Origin: Sphingomonas changbaiensis NBRC 104936
GTDB lineage: Bacteria; Pseudomonadota; Alphaproteobacteria; Sphingomonadales; Sphingomonadaceae
Assembly: GCF_000974765.1 (NCBI RefSeq)
Contig: NZ_BBWU01000048.1
Span: forward strand, 62,001-126,000
Direction of reading: 5' to 3'
Length of the DNA stretch: 64,000 nucleotides
Shown: positions 7,330 to 15,917 of the stretch, piece after piece
How the letters are laid out: each line of letters begins with the position of its first letter
Position numbering within the stretch: position 1 is the stretch's first letter
The notes under the pieces: generated by a model
The model's input: the letters and a program-made list of their open reading frames with translations, nothing else
The model's database searches: none
Told to the model about the DNA's origin: nothing
Made by a program: the position numbers and the translations under genes

Positions 7330-8508
7330 ATGCGCGCACGTTTCACCGCGTTGCCGTTGCGTCTCGCGTTGCTTGCCACCGCTTCCGCCGCCGTCCTGCT
7401 CGCCGCCTCGCCGGCTTTCGGTGCCCCGCCGCGGGTTGGCGTGACCAGCCTTGTCACCGATGACCAGGCGTTCCTGGCAACCCAAGGGTTCAAGCCTGCG
7501 GTCACGCAGGACCCCAGCCTGATCAATCCCTGGGGGATGTCGTTCGGCCCGACCAGTCCGTTCTGGACGTCGGACCAGGGCGCCGGCAAGGCGACGCTCT
7601 ATAACGCCTCCGGCGGCAAGATCGGCCTGACCGTCACCATTCCCGGCAGTCCGTCACCGCCGACCGGTCCGACCGGCCAGGTGTTCAACCCCACCACCGA
7701 TTTCGTGCTACCCGCCGACGGTGCCAAGGCGAACTTCATCTTCGCTAACCTGGACGGCACGATTTCGGGCTGGAACAATGGGCTGGGCACCAACGCCGCG
7801 GTAGCCGCGAGAACGCCCGGTGCGATATACACCGGCCTCGCGATGGGCAGCAGCGGCGGACACAATTTCCTCTACGCCGCCAATGCCGGTCAAGGACGGG
7901 TCGACGTGTACGACTCCGCCTTCATGCTGACGTCGTCGAGCGGCTTCGTCGACCCGAACCTCCCCGCCGGCCTCGCGCCGTTCAACATCGCCAATATCGG
8001 CGGCCAGCTTTATGTCACCTACGCGCCGCCGGAGAACGCCGACGAAGCGCCGCTCGGCACTGGCGTCGTCGACATATTCGGCACCGACGGCACGTTGGTC
8101 CGGCGCTTTGCGACCGGGGGACAATTGTTGTCGCCCTGGGGCATGGCACGCGTGCCGGATAGCTTCGGCTTGGTGGGTGGCAGGATCCTGATCGGCAATT
8201 TCGCCGATGAGGATGGCTTCATCAACTCGTTCCGGGAAAGCGACGGCGCATATCTCGGCATGCTCGCCGATGCGTCGGGCGCGCCGTTGAAGATTCCCTA
8301 TCTCTGGTCGCTTGCGTTCGGGAACAACGGTGTCGGTGCCGATTCCAACGCACTCTACTTCACCGCCGGCATCGGCGACGAGGAGCACGGGCTGTTCGGG
8401 CGGCTAAACGTGGTGCCGGAGCCGGCGATCTGGGCGTTGCTGCTGGCCGGCTTCGGCCTTGCCGGCTGGCAGGCCCGCCGCCGCACGGCTCAGCCGCTGC
8501 CCGGATAG
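7330..8508 (+). CDS. TIGR03118 family exported protein with PEPxxWA-CTERM signal
   Basis: 392 residues with an N-terminal signal peptide (LALLATASAAVLLAASPAFG) and, at the C terminus, PEPAIWALLLAGFGLAGW followed by RRR, the PEPxxWA-CTERM sorting signal recognised by exosortases. The middle has the repeated NPWGMSF, FANLDGTISGW and SPWGMA blades of the TIGR03118 beta-propeller-like family, whose function is unknown. The start at 7330 is set by GGAGGT four bases upstream; the ATG at 7318 overlaps that site. The 3' end overlaps the convergent reductase gene by 19 bases. Confidence 0.88.
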   Translation: MRARFTALPLRLALLATASAAVLLAASPAFGAPPRVGVTSLVTDDQAFLATQGFKPAVTQDPSLINPWGMSFGPTSPFWTSDQGAGKATLYNASGGKIGLTVTIPGSPSPPTGPTGQVFNPTTDFVLPADGAKANFIFANLDGTISGWNNGLGTNAAVAARTPGAIYTGLAMGSSGGHNFLYAANAGQGRVDVYDSAFMLTSSSGFVDPNLPAGLAPFNIANIGGQLYVTYAPPENADEAPLGTGVVDIFGTDGTLVRRFATGGQLLSPWGMARVPDSFGLVGGRILIGNFADEDGFINSFRESDGAYLGMLADASGAPLKIPYLWSLAFGNNGVGADSNALYFTAGIGDEEHGLFGRLNVVPEPAIWALLLAGFGLAGWQARRRTAQPLPG

Positions 8509-9098
8509 CGTTCGCGGCTGAGCAGCCTCGCCAGGTGCGCCGCGTTCGACGCGGCCGCCTTGGCGGTGGCGGTGATCTTGTCGGGCACCTTGGGCAAGTC
8601 CTTGAAATCCACCTTGCCCATGGCCTCCCCGACCCAATAGGTCGCCGATGCGGCCGGCACGGTGAAGCCGACATCGTTCAACGCCTGGAGCAGCGACGCG
8701 GTGATGCTGTGCGCGCCGTCCTCGTTGCCGACGATGCCGACCAGCACGGTCCTGCCATAGGCCGGCGTGCGGCCTTGCGCGTCGGTTTCGCTGAGGAAGG
8801 CGTCCATGCGCTCGAGCACGCGCTTGGCAACGCTCGACATCTGGCCGAGCCAAACCGGTGTCCCGAAGATCAGGATATCGGCGGCGATGATCTTGGCGCG
8901 GATCGCGGGCCAGGCGTCGCTGGCGCCTTCGTCCGATTTCACGCCCGGCTTCACGTCGTGATCGACGACCCGGATCGTCTCCGTCAGGTGAACGTCGTGC
9001 TTGGCGAGTTCGCCCGCGATCAGGCCGATCATCCGGTCGGTGGAGGACTGCGCCCCGGTTTTCAGGGTGCAGTTGAGCGCGATCGCGGAAAGAGCCAT
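8490..9098 (-). CDS. flavodoxin-like NAD(P)H-dependent oxidoreductase
   Basis: About 202 residues with a flavodoxin fold. SAIALNCTLKTGAQSSTDRM is the N-terminal phosphate-binding region for FMN, ADILIFGTPVWLGQMSSVAK the second FMN-contacting loop and LVGIVGNEDGAHSI the third. Relatives are FMN-dependent NAD(P)H reductases of quinones or other small acceptors; the substrate is not evident. A second ATG at 9113 would add five residues. It converges with the TIGR03118-type gene and overlaps it slightly. Confidence 0.82.
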   Translation of the reverse strand: MALSAIALNCTLKTGAQSSTDRMIGLIAGELAKHDVHLTETIRVVDHDVKPGVKSDEGASDAWPAIRAKIIAADILIFGTPVWLGQMSSVAKRVLERMDAFLSETDAQGRTPAYGRTVLVGIVGNEDGAHSITASLLQALNDVGFTVPAASATYWVGEAMGKVDFKDLPKVPDKITATAKAAASNAAHLARLLSRERYPGSG

Positions 9099-9131
9099 GC
9101 CCGGCAGACGCATGAGCGTCCGGCCGGGTTC

Positions 9132-9398
9132 CTACGCTGCGCCGTCAGCCTCGCCGTCGGCAGGTGTCAGGAAATAGGGTTCCACCGGCCCCGAAAGCTT
9201 GATCGTCAGCGGGCGCCCGTGCCGATCCGTCTTCTTGCCGAGCGCGACGCGCACCCAGTTTTCGGGCACCGAATATTCCTCGACATCGGCACGCTCGGCG
9301 CCCTTGAAGCGAATGCCGATGCCGCGGCCGAGCACGTCGGCATCATAGTGCGGGCTGCGCGGGTCGTTCGAAAGACGATCGGGAGGAGTGTCGGTCAT
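9132..9398 (-). CDS. DUF3297 family protein
   Basis: An 88-residue protein matching DUF3297 over its whole length: PPDRLSNDPRSPHYDADVL, GIGIRFKGAERADVEEY, and GRPLTIKLSGPVEPYF. The family is widespread in alphaproteobacteria and has no known function. It lies between the flavodoxin-like gene and the UdgX operon on the same strand, but with its own spacing, so cotranscription is uncertain. Confidence 0.88.
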   Translation of the reverse strand: MTDTPPDRLSNDPRSPHYDADVLGRGIGIRFKGAERADVEEYSVPENWVRVALGKKTDRHGRPLTIKLSGPVEPYFLTPADGEADGAA

Positions 9399-9420
9399 CG
9401 CCGCGCCTTAGCCGCTCGCC

Positions 9421-10815
9421 TCACGCCGCCGCAAGCGCCGCGACGCGGGCGTTGGCGGCGCGCAAATCCTCGACGAACTGCTCATATTCGCGCTCCTTGT
9501 CGGCGCGGTCGTGCAGGCGGAGCAGATAGCTCGGATGGATCGTCACCCAGCATTCGCCGCCGTCCTCCAGCGTCAAGGGACGCCCGCGGCTGCCCGCGAT
9601 CGTCACCACCTTGTGCAGCAACGAACGCGCCGCAGTGGCCCCAAGCGCGACCGTGACGGGCGGGCGGATCAGCATCCGCTCCTGATCGATCCACCATCGA
9701 CATGCCTCGATCTCCGGCCCTTGCGGCTTGGAATGGATGCGCCGCTTGCCGCGCTGCTCGAACTTGAAATGCTTGACCGCATTGGTGACGTAGGTGGTGG
9801 CGCGGTCCACGCCCGCGTCGGCCAGCGCCTTGTCGAGCACCTGTCCCGCGGGGCCAATAAATGGCTTGCCGGCTAAATCTTCCTGGTCACCGGGCTGCTC
9901 GCCGACCAGCATCAGCTTCGCCGAGACCTCGCCCTCGCCGAACACGGTCTGCGTCGCGCATTTGTACAGGTGACAGCGCGTGCAGCCGGCGGCTTCGTCG
10001 CGCAGCGCTTCCCAGGCGACCGCGCTGTTGCCGCCGATCCGTGCGCGTGACTGTGCAACCATGCCGCTCTCCCGGGCCTGCGCCCCTGCGATCAACTGCG
10101 GGACCAACGCGGTCTCGGGCATGTTTTTCCAATATCGGCGCGGCATCTCCTTCAGCATCGTCCCGACCTTCAGCCGGGCCGGGTTAAAGATCGAGGCGTA
10201 ATAGGCGCGCCACACCTCCTCGACCGGATCGCCGGCCGGCGCCTCGGCCTTGGTCGCGCCGGGACCTTCGGTCAGCGTTTGGCCGTCCCAGTGGATCGAC
10301 AGGGCAGGCGTCAGGATCGACCAGTGCATCGCGGCGAACCGCCGAGCGAAGAAACCCGCGTTCATCCGCACGATGTGATGCTCGGGCTCGAACCAGGCGA
10401 CGAAGCGCGGCCCTTCGCCGGTTGCCAGTTCGCGGAAGCGCAGGAAGGCGCGCATCTTGTGCAGGTCGCGCCGCACCGCCTTCGCCATGTCCTCCAGGCG
10501 CCGCAACAGCGGATCGGCCGCGTCGTGCATCAGCCCGGGCTGTTCGCGGAGGCGCAACAGCATGCGATAGAGAAGGGCAAAGCGCTCGGAATCCGAATGG
10601 GCGACGACGCTCTGCGCCAGGTCGACAAAGAGGCGCGGGACGGCAAAGCCTATCCCTTGATTCGGCAGATCGGCTTCCTCTCCGAACAGATCGGTCGCAG
10701 CCTCTCCGACCTGCCATATGACCTGATCCGCCGGTACGCCTGCCGAGGCGAGTGCCCGCGCCGCCGTTCGCCAGCCCTCGAAATCATCCTCTGCCGCGAG
10801 GCGCACGATGCGCAT
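9421..10815 (-). CDS. UdgX-type uracil-DNA binding protein with N-terminal DUF4130 domain
   Basis: A 464-residue fusion. Residues 1 to about 250 form the DUF4130 (TIGR03915-like) domain of suspected DNA metabolism. The rest is a family 4-like uracil-DNA glycosylase with GEQPGDQEDLAGKPFIGPAG at 305-324 and TIHPSYLLR at 425-433. KRRIH at 357-361 is the UdgX signature: in the mycobacterial enzyme that histidine bonds covalently to the abasic site after uracil removal. C278 and C281 are candidate Fe-S ligands. Its start overlaps the stop of the radical-SAM gene (TGATG), so the two are translationally coupled and share an SOS-type promoter. Confidence 0.93.
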   Translation of the reverse strand: MRIVRLAAEDDFEGWRTAARALASAGVPADQVIWQVGEAATDLFGEEADLPNQGIGFAVPRLFVDLAQSVVAHSDSERFALLYRMLLRLREQPGLMHDAADPLLRRLEDMAKAVRRDLHKMRAFLRFRELATGEGPRFVAWFEPEHHIVRMNAGFFARRFAAMHWSILTPALSIHWDGQTLTEGPGATKAEAPAGDPVEEVWRAYYASIFNPARLKVGTMLKEMPRRYWKNMPETALVPQLIAGAQARESGMVAQSRARIGGNSAVAWEALRDEAAGCTRCHLYKCATQTVFGEGEVSAKLMLVGEQPGDQEDLAGKPFIGPAGQVLDKALADAGVDRATTYVTNAVKHFKFEQRGKRRIHSKPQGPEIEACRWWIDQERMLIRPPVTVALGATAARSLLHKVVTIAGSRGRPLTLEDGGECWVTIHPSYLLRLHDRADKEREYEQFVEDLRAANARVAALAAA

Positions 10816-12053
10816 CAGCCGAACAGCTCCAGCTGCTCACGCGGGGGTGCGACAAGCGGCTTCAGGTCGGCACGGTCGGCGAGAAGAGTGGGGCGCCAGT
10901 CCTCGGCCACGATGAACGGCCGCAGCCTTGCGATCGAGACGGTCAGGCGAGCGATGTCGTCAAGGCGGAGCCGCCGCAAGCGACGGCTCGCCAGGATCGC
11001 GTTCACTGCCTTCACGCCCAGACCGGGGATGCGCAGCAGCATCTCCTTCGGCGCCCGGTTCAGGTCGACGGGAAATCGCTCGCGGTGCTTCAATGCCCAG
11101 GCAAGCTTCGGGTCGATGTCCAGCGGCAACATGCCCGTGGGGCCAGCCGCGGCCACGACGTCCTGCGGCTGGAATCCATAGAAGCGCATCAGCCAGTCGG
11201 ACTGGTACAGCCGGTGCTCGCGCATCAGCGGCGGGCGGCGAAGCGGCAGGACGGCGCTGGCGTCAGGTATCGGGCTGAAGGCGGAGTAATAGACGCGGCG
11301 CAGCTTGTACCGACCGTAAAGGGACGAGGCGCGGAGCACGATATCGCTGTCGGTTGCGCTGTCCGCGCCGACGATCATCTGGGTCGACTGCCCTGCGGGC
11401 GCGAGCCGGGGCGCGTGCTTGTACCTGGTCGCGTCCGCCGCATCGTCGATCGCGTGCGCGACGTCGGCCATCGCTGCTTCGATTCGCTGGCCGTCCTTTT
11501 CCGGCGCCAGCCGCTTCAATCCGCGCTCGGTCGGCAGCTCGATGTTGATGGAGACCCGATCGGAATGGATGCCGGCCAGTCGCACCAGCTCGGGATCCGC
11601 ATCCGGAATCGTCTTCAGGTGGATATAGCCGCGAAAATCATGATCCTCGCGCAGGCTGCGCGCCACCTCGACGATCTGCTCCATCGTGTAGTCGGGGCTG
11701 CGGATGATGCCGGACGAGAGGAACAGCCCCTCGACATAATTGCGCTTGTAGAAAGCGAGGGTGAGATCGACGACTTCCTTCGCCGTGAACCGTGCGCGCC
11801 GCACGTTCGAGCTCTTGCGGTTGACGCAATAGTGGCAGTCGAAGATGCAGCTGTTCGTCAGCAGAATCTTCAAGAGTGAGATGCAGCGACCATCCGGCGC
11901 ATAGGCGTGGCAAATGCCCATGCCTTCGGTCGACCCGATCCCCTTGCCGCCGCGGCTGTCGCGCTTTGCCGTGCCCGACGATGCGCAGGACGCATCATAT
12001 TTGGCCGCGTCTGCCAGGATTTCGAGCTTATGCCGGACATCGAGCTGCGCCAT
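10815..12053 (-). CDS. putative DNA modification/repair radical SAM protein
   Basis: 412 residues of the TIGR03916 type. The radical-SAM cluster ligands are C69, C73 and C76 (CIFDCHYC), inside KILLTNSCIFDCHYCVNRKS. A helix-hairpin-helix motif, LLRIPGLGVKAVNAIL, in the last fifth of the protein suggests DNA contact. The family is recognised by its constant pairing with UDG-family proteins, but its reaction is unknown. It is the first gene of a two-gene operon with the UdgX protein. A LexA box and promoter abut its ATG, and the predicted transcription start falls on or beside the start codon. Confidence 0.92.
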   Translation of the reverse strand: MAQLDVRHKLEILADAAKYDASCASSGTAKRDSRGGKGIGSTEGMGICHAYAPDGRCISLLKILLTNSCIFDCHYCVNRKSSNVRRARFTAKEVVDLTLAFYKRNYVEGLFLSSGIIRSPDYTMEQIVEVARSLREDHDFRGYIHLKTIPDADPELVRLAGIHSDRVSINIELPTERGLKRLAPEKDGQRIEAAMADVAHAIDDAADATRYKHAPRLAPAGQSTQMIVGADSATDSDIVLRASSLYGRYKLRRVYYSAFSPIPDASAVLPLRRPPLMREHRLYQSDWLMRFYGFQPQDVVAAAGPTGMLPLDIDPKLAWALKHRERFPVDLNRAPKEMLLRIPGLGVKAVNAILASRRLRRLRLDDIARLTVSIARLRPFIVAEDWRPTLLADRADLKPLVAPPREQLELFG

Positions 12054-12055
12054 TC

Positions 12056-12070
12056 GTTCTTATTATGTTC
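12056..12070 (-). promoter_or_regulatory. LexA (SOS) box of the radical-SAM/UdgX operon
   Basis: Read on the minus strand the sequence is GAACATAATAAGAAC, a GAAC-N7-GAAC direct repeat equal to the alphaproteobacterial LexA site GTTC-N7-GTTC. It lies 2 bases upstream of the start codon and covers the predicted -10 element. Confidence 0.82.
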
Positions 12071-12088
12071 TCACAGGCGCGAACTCAA
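12060..12088 (-). promoter_or_regulatory. promoter of the radical-SAM/UdgX operon
   Basis: TTGAGT (12088-12083), a 17-base spacer and TAATAA (12065-12060) form a good sigma-70-type promoter on the minus strand. The -10 element is inside the LexA box. Transcription should begin about 6-7 bases further on, at or next to the ATG at 12053, so the mRNA is probably leaderless. Confidence 0.6.
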
Positions 12089-12092
12089 GGGC

Positions 12093-12773
12093 TTAGCTCG
12101 GGTCGGGGGTCATCAGCTTGCGGACAAAGCCGATCAGGCCCGTCTGGCGACTCCGCTTCAGTCGCTCGGCCTGCAGGATCGTGCGCACCTGCTCGAAGCA
12201 TTTGGCGGCATCGTCGTTGACCAGCACATAGTCATAGCCGTCCCAGTGCGCGATCTCGCTGGCCGCGCGCGACATGCGGGCCTCGATCACCTCGTTGCTG
12301 TCGGTGTTGCGGGCGCGGAGCCGGCGTTCCAGCTCTTCCATCGACGGCGGCAGGATGAAGACGCGGACCACGTCGCCGCCCGCCAGCTGGTGCAGCTGCT
12401 GCGCGCCCTGCCAATCGATGTCGAACAGCACGTCGTTGCCCGACGCCAGGATTTCGTCGACCGGCTTGGCAGGCGTGCCGTAGCGGTGGCCGAACACGTG
12501 CGCCCATTCGAGGAATTCGCCGGCCGACGCCATTTCCTTGAAGCGCGGCAAGTCGACGAAATGATAATCGACCCCGTCCTGCTCGCCGGGCCGAATCGCC
12601 CGCGTGGTGGCCGAAACGGACATGCGCAGCAGCGGGTCGGCTTGCAGCAGCATGCGCGAGATGGTCGACTTGCCCGCTCCCGAAGGAGAGGACAGCACGA
12701 ACAGCACGCCGCGGCGGCGGAATTTATGGGGATCGTCGGCGCGCGAGGCCAAAAGGGTCGTCGGGCGAAGCAT
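12093..12773 (-). CDS. gmk: guanylate kinase
   Basis: A 226-residue enzyme that phosphorylates GMP to GDP with ATP. The P-loop SSPSGAGKST is near residue 30, followed by SATTRAIRPGE and DGVDYHFVD, which bind GMP, and by VLFDIDWQGAQQL. It is about 15 residues longer at the N terminus than the usual ~205-residue enzyme (MLRPTTLLASRADDPH), so a start nearer GVLFVLSS is possible. It lies upstream of the SOS operon on the same strand, separated from it by only 39 bases. Confidence 0.95.
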   Translation of the reverse strand: MLRPTTLLASRADDPHKFRRRGVLFVLSSPSGAGKSTISRMLLQADPLLRMSVSATTRAIRPGEQDGVDYHFVDLPRFKEMASAGEFLEWAHVFGHRYGTPAKPVDEILASGNDVLFDIDWQGAQQLHQLAGGDVVRVFILPPSMEELERRLRARNTDSNEVIEARMSRAASEIAHWDGYDYVLVNDDAAKCFEQVRTILQAERLKRSRQTGLIGFVRKLMTPDPS

Positions 12774-12838
12774 GGCCGCTCGTGGCGCGGAGTCCTCGTT
12801 GCGTCAACTCCAGGAACTGCGCTCGAAGCCCACGGAAT

Positions 12839-13030
12839 TTAGGAGGAGCGCTCTTTCCGCCGATCGAGGGCCTTTTTGGCGACCCAGGCGCCGCCGAGCA
12901 CGAGCCCGATCGGACCAAGGCGCTTCATCGCCCCTGCCGCGACTGCGCCCAGCAGGGCGCCTTTGCCGCCCTCGCCATGACGGTCGCCGATTTCCTTGCC
13001 AACGAGTGCGCCGATTACCTTGCCGATCAT
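12839..13030 (-). CDS. small glycine-rich hypothetical protein
   Basis: A 63-residue protein, MIGKVIGALVGKEIGD at the start, then a Gly/Ala-rich hydrophobic segment (GALLGAVAAGAMKRLG and GLVLGGAWVAKKAL) and a basic tail. The spaced glycines suggest a membrane-associated glycine-zipper helix. GGGAG lies 6 bases before the ATG at 13030; the frame extends further up but over hisE. It sits at the end of the his operon one base past the hisE stop codon. I do not recognise the family. Confidence 0.65.
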   Translation of the reverse strand: MIGKVIGALVGKEIGDRHGEGGKGALLGAVAAGAMKRLGPIGLVLGGAWVAKKALDRRKERSS

Positions 13031-13031
13031 C

Positions 13032-13376
13032 TCATTCTCCCGGTTTCGAAAGGCCAACGCCCGAACGCGCGGCTTTCTCCGCCAGGCCGGAGACCCCCTC
13101 GCGCCGTTCGAGCTCGGCGAGCACATCGTCGAAGCTAAGGCCCAAGCTCTCGAGCAGGACGGCCAAGTGAAACACCAGGTCCGCCGCCTCGCCGGTCAGC
13201 GCCCCAGGGTCGCCGCGGGTCGCGGCGATCACGGCCTCCACCGCCTCCTCGCCGACCTTCTGGGCGATCCGCTCACGACCCGTTGCGAGCAGGCGGGCGA
13301 CATAGGACGAGTCCGGATCGGCGCCGCGGCGGGCGCGGATCCTTGCGGACAGGCGGGTCAGGCGATCGTCAGTCAT
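13032..13376 (-). CDS. hisE: phosphoribosyl-ATP pyrophosphatase
   Basis: 114 residues, the second enzyme of histidine synthesis, which removes pyrophosphate from phosphoribosyl-ATP. The family core is visible: [14 protein letters not shown], then [18 protein letters not shown], the E-x3-E and acidic clusters that hold magnesium. It overlaps hisF by 8 bases (ATGACTGA), so translation is coupled. HisI activity is not fused here. Confidence 0.96.
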   Translation of the reverse strand: MTDDRLTRLSARIRARRGADPDSSYVARLLATGRERIAQKVGEEAVEAVIAATRGDPGALTGEAADLVFHLAVLLESLGLSFDDVLAELERREGVSGLAEKAARSGVGLSKPGE

Positions 13377-14136
13377 GGCTGCGCACCGGGAAGCCGGCGG
13401 CGCCGAGTGCGGCGTGCGCCTCGGCGATCGTGTGGCGCCCGAAGTGGAAGATCGAGGCGGCGAGCACGGCCGAGGCATGGCCGTCGCGAATGCCTTCGAC
13501 CAGATGCTCGAGCGCGCCGACGCCGCCGCTCGCGACCACGGGCACTGAAACCGCATCGGCAACGGCACGGGTCAGGGCGAGATCGTAGCCGCCCTGCGTG
13601 CCGTCGCGGTCCATCGAGGTGACGAGCAATTCGCCGGCGCCAAGCTCCGCCAGCCGCACGGCATGGTCGAGAGCATCGAGGCCGGTTGCGCGGCGCCCGC
13701 CATGCGTGAACACTTCCCAGCGGCCCGGACTGACTGCCCGCGCATCGACCGAAGCGACGACGCATTGGCTGCCGAAGCGGTCGGCAATGTCCGCCACCAC
13801 CTCCGGCCGGTCCACCGCGGCTGAATTGACCGCGACCTTGTCGGCGCCGGCGAGCAGCAGCGCGCGCGCGTCCTCGACCGAGCGCACGCCGCCGCCCACC
13901 GTCAGCGGCATGAAACAGACCTCGGCCGTGCGGCGCACGACGTCGACCATCGTGCCCCGTGCCTCGTGGCTTGCGGCGACGTCGAGGAAGCAGAGCTCGT
14001 CCGCCCCGGCCGCGTCATAGGCCCGCGCCTGCTCGACAGGGTCGCCCGCATCCGCCAGGTCGACGAAATTGACGCCCTTGACCACGCGGCCGTTCGCGAC
14101 GTCGAGGCACGGAATGACGCGGACCCGGACGGTCAT
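13369..14136 (-). CDS. hisF: imidazole glycerol phosphate synthase subunit HisF
   Basis: A 255-residue TIM-barrel subunit that closes the imidazole ring using ammonia from HisH. It starts [20 protein letters not shown] with the catalytic aspartate, and has [12 protein letters not shown], the phosphate-binding LTVGGGVRS and VVASGGVG segments. It overlaps hisA upstream by 4 bases and hisE downstream by 8. Confidence 0.98.
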   Translation of the reverse strand: MTVRVRVIPCLDVANGRVVKGVNFVDLADAGDPVEQARAYDAAGADELCFLDVAASHEARGTMVDVVRRTAEVCFMPLTVGGGVRSVEDARALLLAGADKVAVNSAAVDRPEVVADIADRFGSQCVVASVDARAVSPGRWEVFTHGGRRATGLDALDHAVRLAELGAGELLVTSMDRDGTQGGYDLALTRAVADAVSVPVVASGGVGALEHLVEGIRDGHASAVLAASIFHFGRHTIAEAHAALGAAGFPVRSHD

Positions 14137-14849
14137 CCCGCGACCCTGATGGCCTCGGCCAAATCGAGCCTGCCGTCGTAGATCGCGCGGCCCGTGATCA
14201 CGCCCTCGATCCCGGCGCTTGCCTTCAGCGCGCGAATGTCCTCGATTCCCGCGACGCCGCCGCTCGCGATCACGGGGAGCGACTGGGCCGAAGCCAGCGC
14301 GGCCGTCGCGTCGACATTGACCCCTTTGAGCAGTCCGTCGCGGCCGACATCGGTGAACAGCAGGGCCGCGACCCCCGCATCCTCGAAGCGGCGCGCCAGA
14401 TCGATCACGGGCACGTCGGACACATCCGCCCAGCCCTGCGTCGCGACCATGCCGTCGCGTGCATCGACGGCGACGACGATCCGGCCAGGGAAGTCCCGCG
14501 CCGCGCTGTGCACCAGTTCGGGGTCGGTCAGCGCGGCCGTTCCGATCACCGCGCGGTCGATGCCCAGCCTGAACCAGCGCTCTATGCTCGCGCGCGAGCG
14601 GATGCCGCCGCCCAGCTGGATCTTGCCCGAAAACGTCTCGCCGATGCCGCGGACCGCCTCGCCATTGACACTTTCGCCGGCAAAGGCGCCGTCCAGGTCC
14701 ACGACGTGCAGCCAGTCCGCACCGGCGGCGGCGAAGCGCTCTGCCTGTGCCGCCGGATCATCGGCATAGACCGTCGCTCGCGCCATATCGCCTTCTGCGA
14801 GCCGCACGACCTGTCCGGCCTTCAGGTCAATTGCGGGAAAGACGATCAC
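14133..14849 (-). CDS. hisA: phosphoribosylformimino-5-aminoimidazole carboxamide ribotide isomerase
   Basis: 238 residues, TIM-barrel isomerase of histidine synthesis. [16 protein letters not shown] contains the catalytic aspartate; QLGGGIRS and VIASGGVA bind the phosphates. The start is a GTG at 14849 with GGGGAGGA about 8 bases upstream; the frame continues through the intergenic repeat, which is not part of the protein. The last four bases overlap hisF. Confidence 0.97.
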   Translation of the reverse strand: MIVFPAIDLKAGQVVRLAEGDMARATVYADDPAAQAERFAAAGADWLHVVDLDGAFAGESVNGEAVRGIGETFSGKIQLGGGIRSRASIERWFRLGIDRAVIGTAALTDPELVHSAARDFPGRIVVAVDARDGMVATQGWADVSDVPVIDLARRFEDAGVAALLFTDVGRDGLLKGVNVDATAALASAQSLPVIASGGVAGIEDIRALKASAGIEGVITGRAIYDGRLDLAEAIRVAG

Positions 14850-14858
14850 AGAGCCGAT

Positions 14859-14989
14859 CCTCCCCTTAGAGGGGAGGTGGCGCGCGCAGCGCGACGGAGG
14901 GGTGTCAGCGGTTGAGAGTGAATCTCGAACCCTGACACCCCTCCACCACTCGCTGTCGCGAGCGGTCCCCCTCCCCTTGCAGGGGAGGA
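14859..14989. repeat. nested palindromic repeat inside the his operon, family B
   Basis: CCTCCCCTTAGAGGGGAGG at the hisA side and CTCCCCTTGCAGGGGAG at the hisH side are each palindromes. Between them GGAGGGGTGTCAG (14896-14908) is complementary to CTGACACCCCTCC (14932-14944). The whole element can fold into one long structure. Its hisA edge also supplies the GGGGAGGA ribosome binding site of hisA. Confidence 0.85.
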
Positions 14990-14994
14990 ATTGG

Positions 14995-15600
14995 TTACGG
15001 CCGCCATGCGATAAACCTTTCGAGCAGCGCCAGGCCGTAGCGCTGGCTCTTTTCCGGGTGAAACTGCACGCCCACCATATTGTCGCGGCCGATCGCCGCG
15101 GCGACGGGGCCACCATGGTCGGTTTCGGCCAGCACGTCCGACCCGTCATAGGCGAAGGAATGCAGGAAATAGGCCTCGCCCGGCGCGATCAACGGGTGCG
15201 GCGCGGTCGGGCGGACGTCGTTCCACCCCATGTGCGGGACCTTCAGCTCGGGCCGGGGGGCAAGCGCGCGGACGGTGCCCTTGCACCAGCCGAGCCCGCG
15301 CGTCGTGCCATGCTCCTCGCCGGTCTCGGCCATCAGCTGCATGCCGACGCAGACGCCGAGGAACGGCCGCCCCTTTTCGCGCACCGACGCTTCAAGAGTA
15401 CCGATCATGCCGGGTACCGCCGATAAGGCCCGCATCGCCGAGGCGAAGGCGCCGACGCCGGGCAGCACGATCCGATCCGCTCCAAGCACCTCTACTGGGT
15501 CTGCGGTCACCCTGACTTGCGCCGCCCCGGCCGCCCGCAAGGCGTTCCAGACAGAATGGAGATTTCCCGCCCCGTAATCGATGAGGGCGACGCTGCTCAT
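14995..15600 (-). CDS. hisH: imidazole glycerol phosphate synthase subunit HisH
   Basis: A 201-residue class I glutamine amidotransferase that feeds ammonia to HisF. Seen are VALIDYGAGNLHSV, the oxyanion strand IVLPGVGAF, the nucleophile cysteine in FLGVCVGMQL, and the His-Glu pair in GVQFHPEKS. It overlaps the yciI-like gene by 4 bases. A palindromic repeat of about 130 bases separates it from hisA. Confidence 0.98.
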   Translation of the reverse strand: MSSVALIDYGAGNLHSVWNALRAAGAAQVRVTADPVEVLGADRIVLPGVGAFASAMRALSAVPGMIGTLEASVREKGRPFLGVCVGMQLMAETGEEHGTTRGLGWCKGTVRALAPRPELKVPHMGWNDVRPTAPHPLIAPGEAYFLHSFAYDGSDVLAETDHGGPVAAAIGRDNMVGVQFHPEKSQRYGLALLERFIAWRP

Positions 15601-15917
15601 TGCAGCAGGCCGGCCAGGTCCGGTGCGGCCATCGACGCTATGAAGGGGATCACCTCGGCTGTCGCGACCCCGCTCGCGATGAAGGGGTCGGTCGCGACGA
15701 TGGCGTCGACCGCTGCCCGGTCGCCCCGGCAGACGATCACGCCGCCGGTTCGCGGATTGCGGCGACCTGAAGCCAGAACCCGCCCCTCAGCATATTGCCG
15801 TCCCAGCCATGCGAGATGCTGGTCCAGCCGCGCGTCGACGGCGGCCAGATCGGGAACGTAGGTCAGGACGACGACGCACAAGGGCGCGTCGGTGCGAACG
15901 GCAGCGTCCGAGTTCAC
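15597..15917 (-). CDS. YciI family protein within the his operon
   Basis: About 106 residues from a GTG start that overlaps the hisB stop (GTGA). [42 protein letters not shown] and [18 protein letters not shown] match YciI-like ferredoxin-fold proteins, with the H-x(n)-R and DPF elements. The activity is unknown. The tight overlap with hisB on one side and hisH on the other means it is cotranslated with histidine enzymes, which is not the standard his order. Confidence 0.8.
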   Translation of the reverse strand: MNSDAAVRTDAPLCVVVLTYVPDLAAVDARLDQHLAWLGRQYAEGRVLASGRRNPRTGGVIVCRGDRAAVDAIVATDPFIASGVATAEVIPFIASMAAPDLAGLLQ

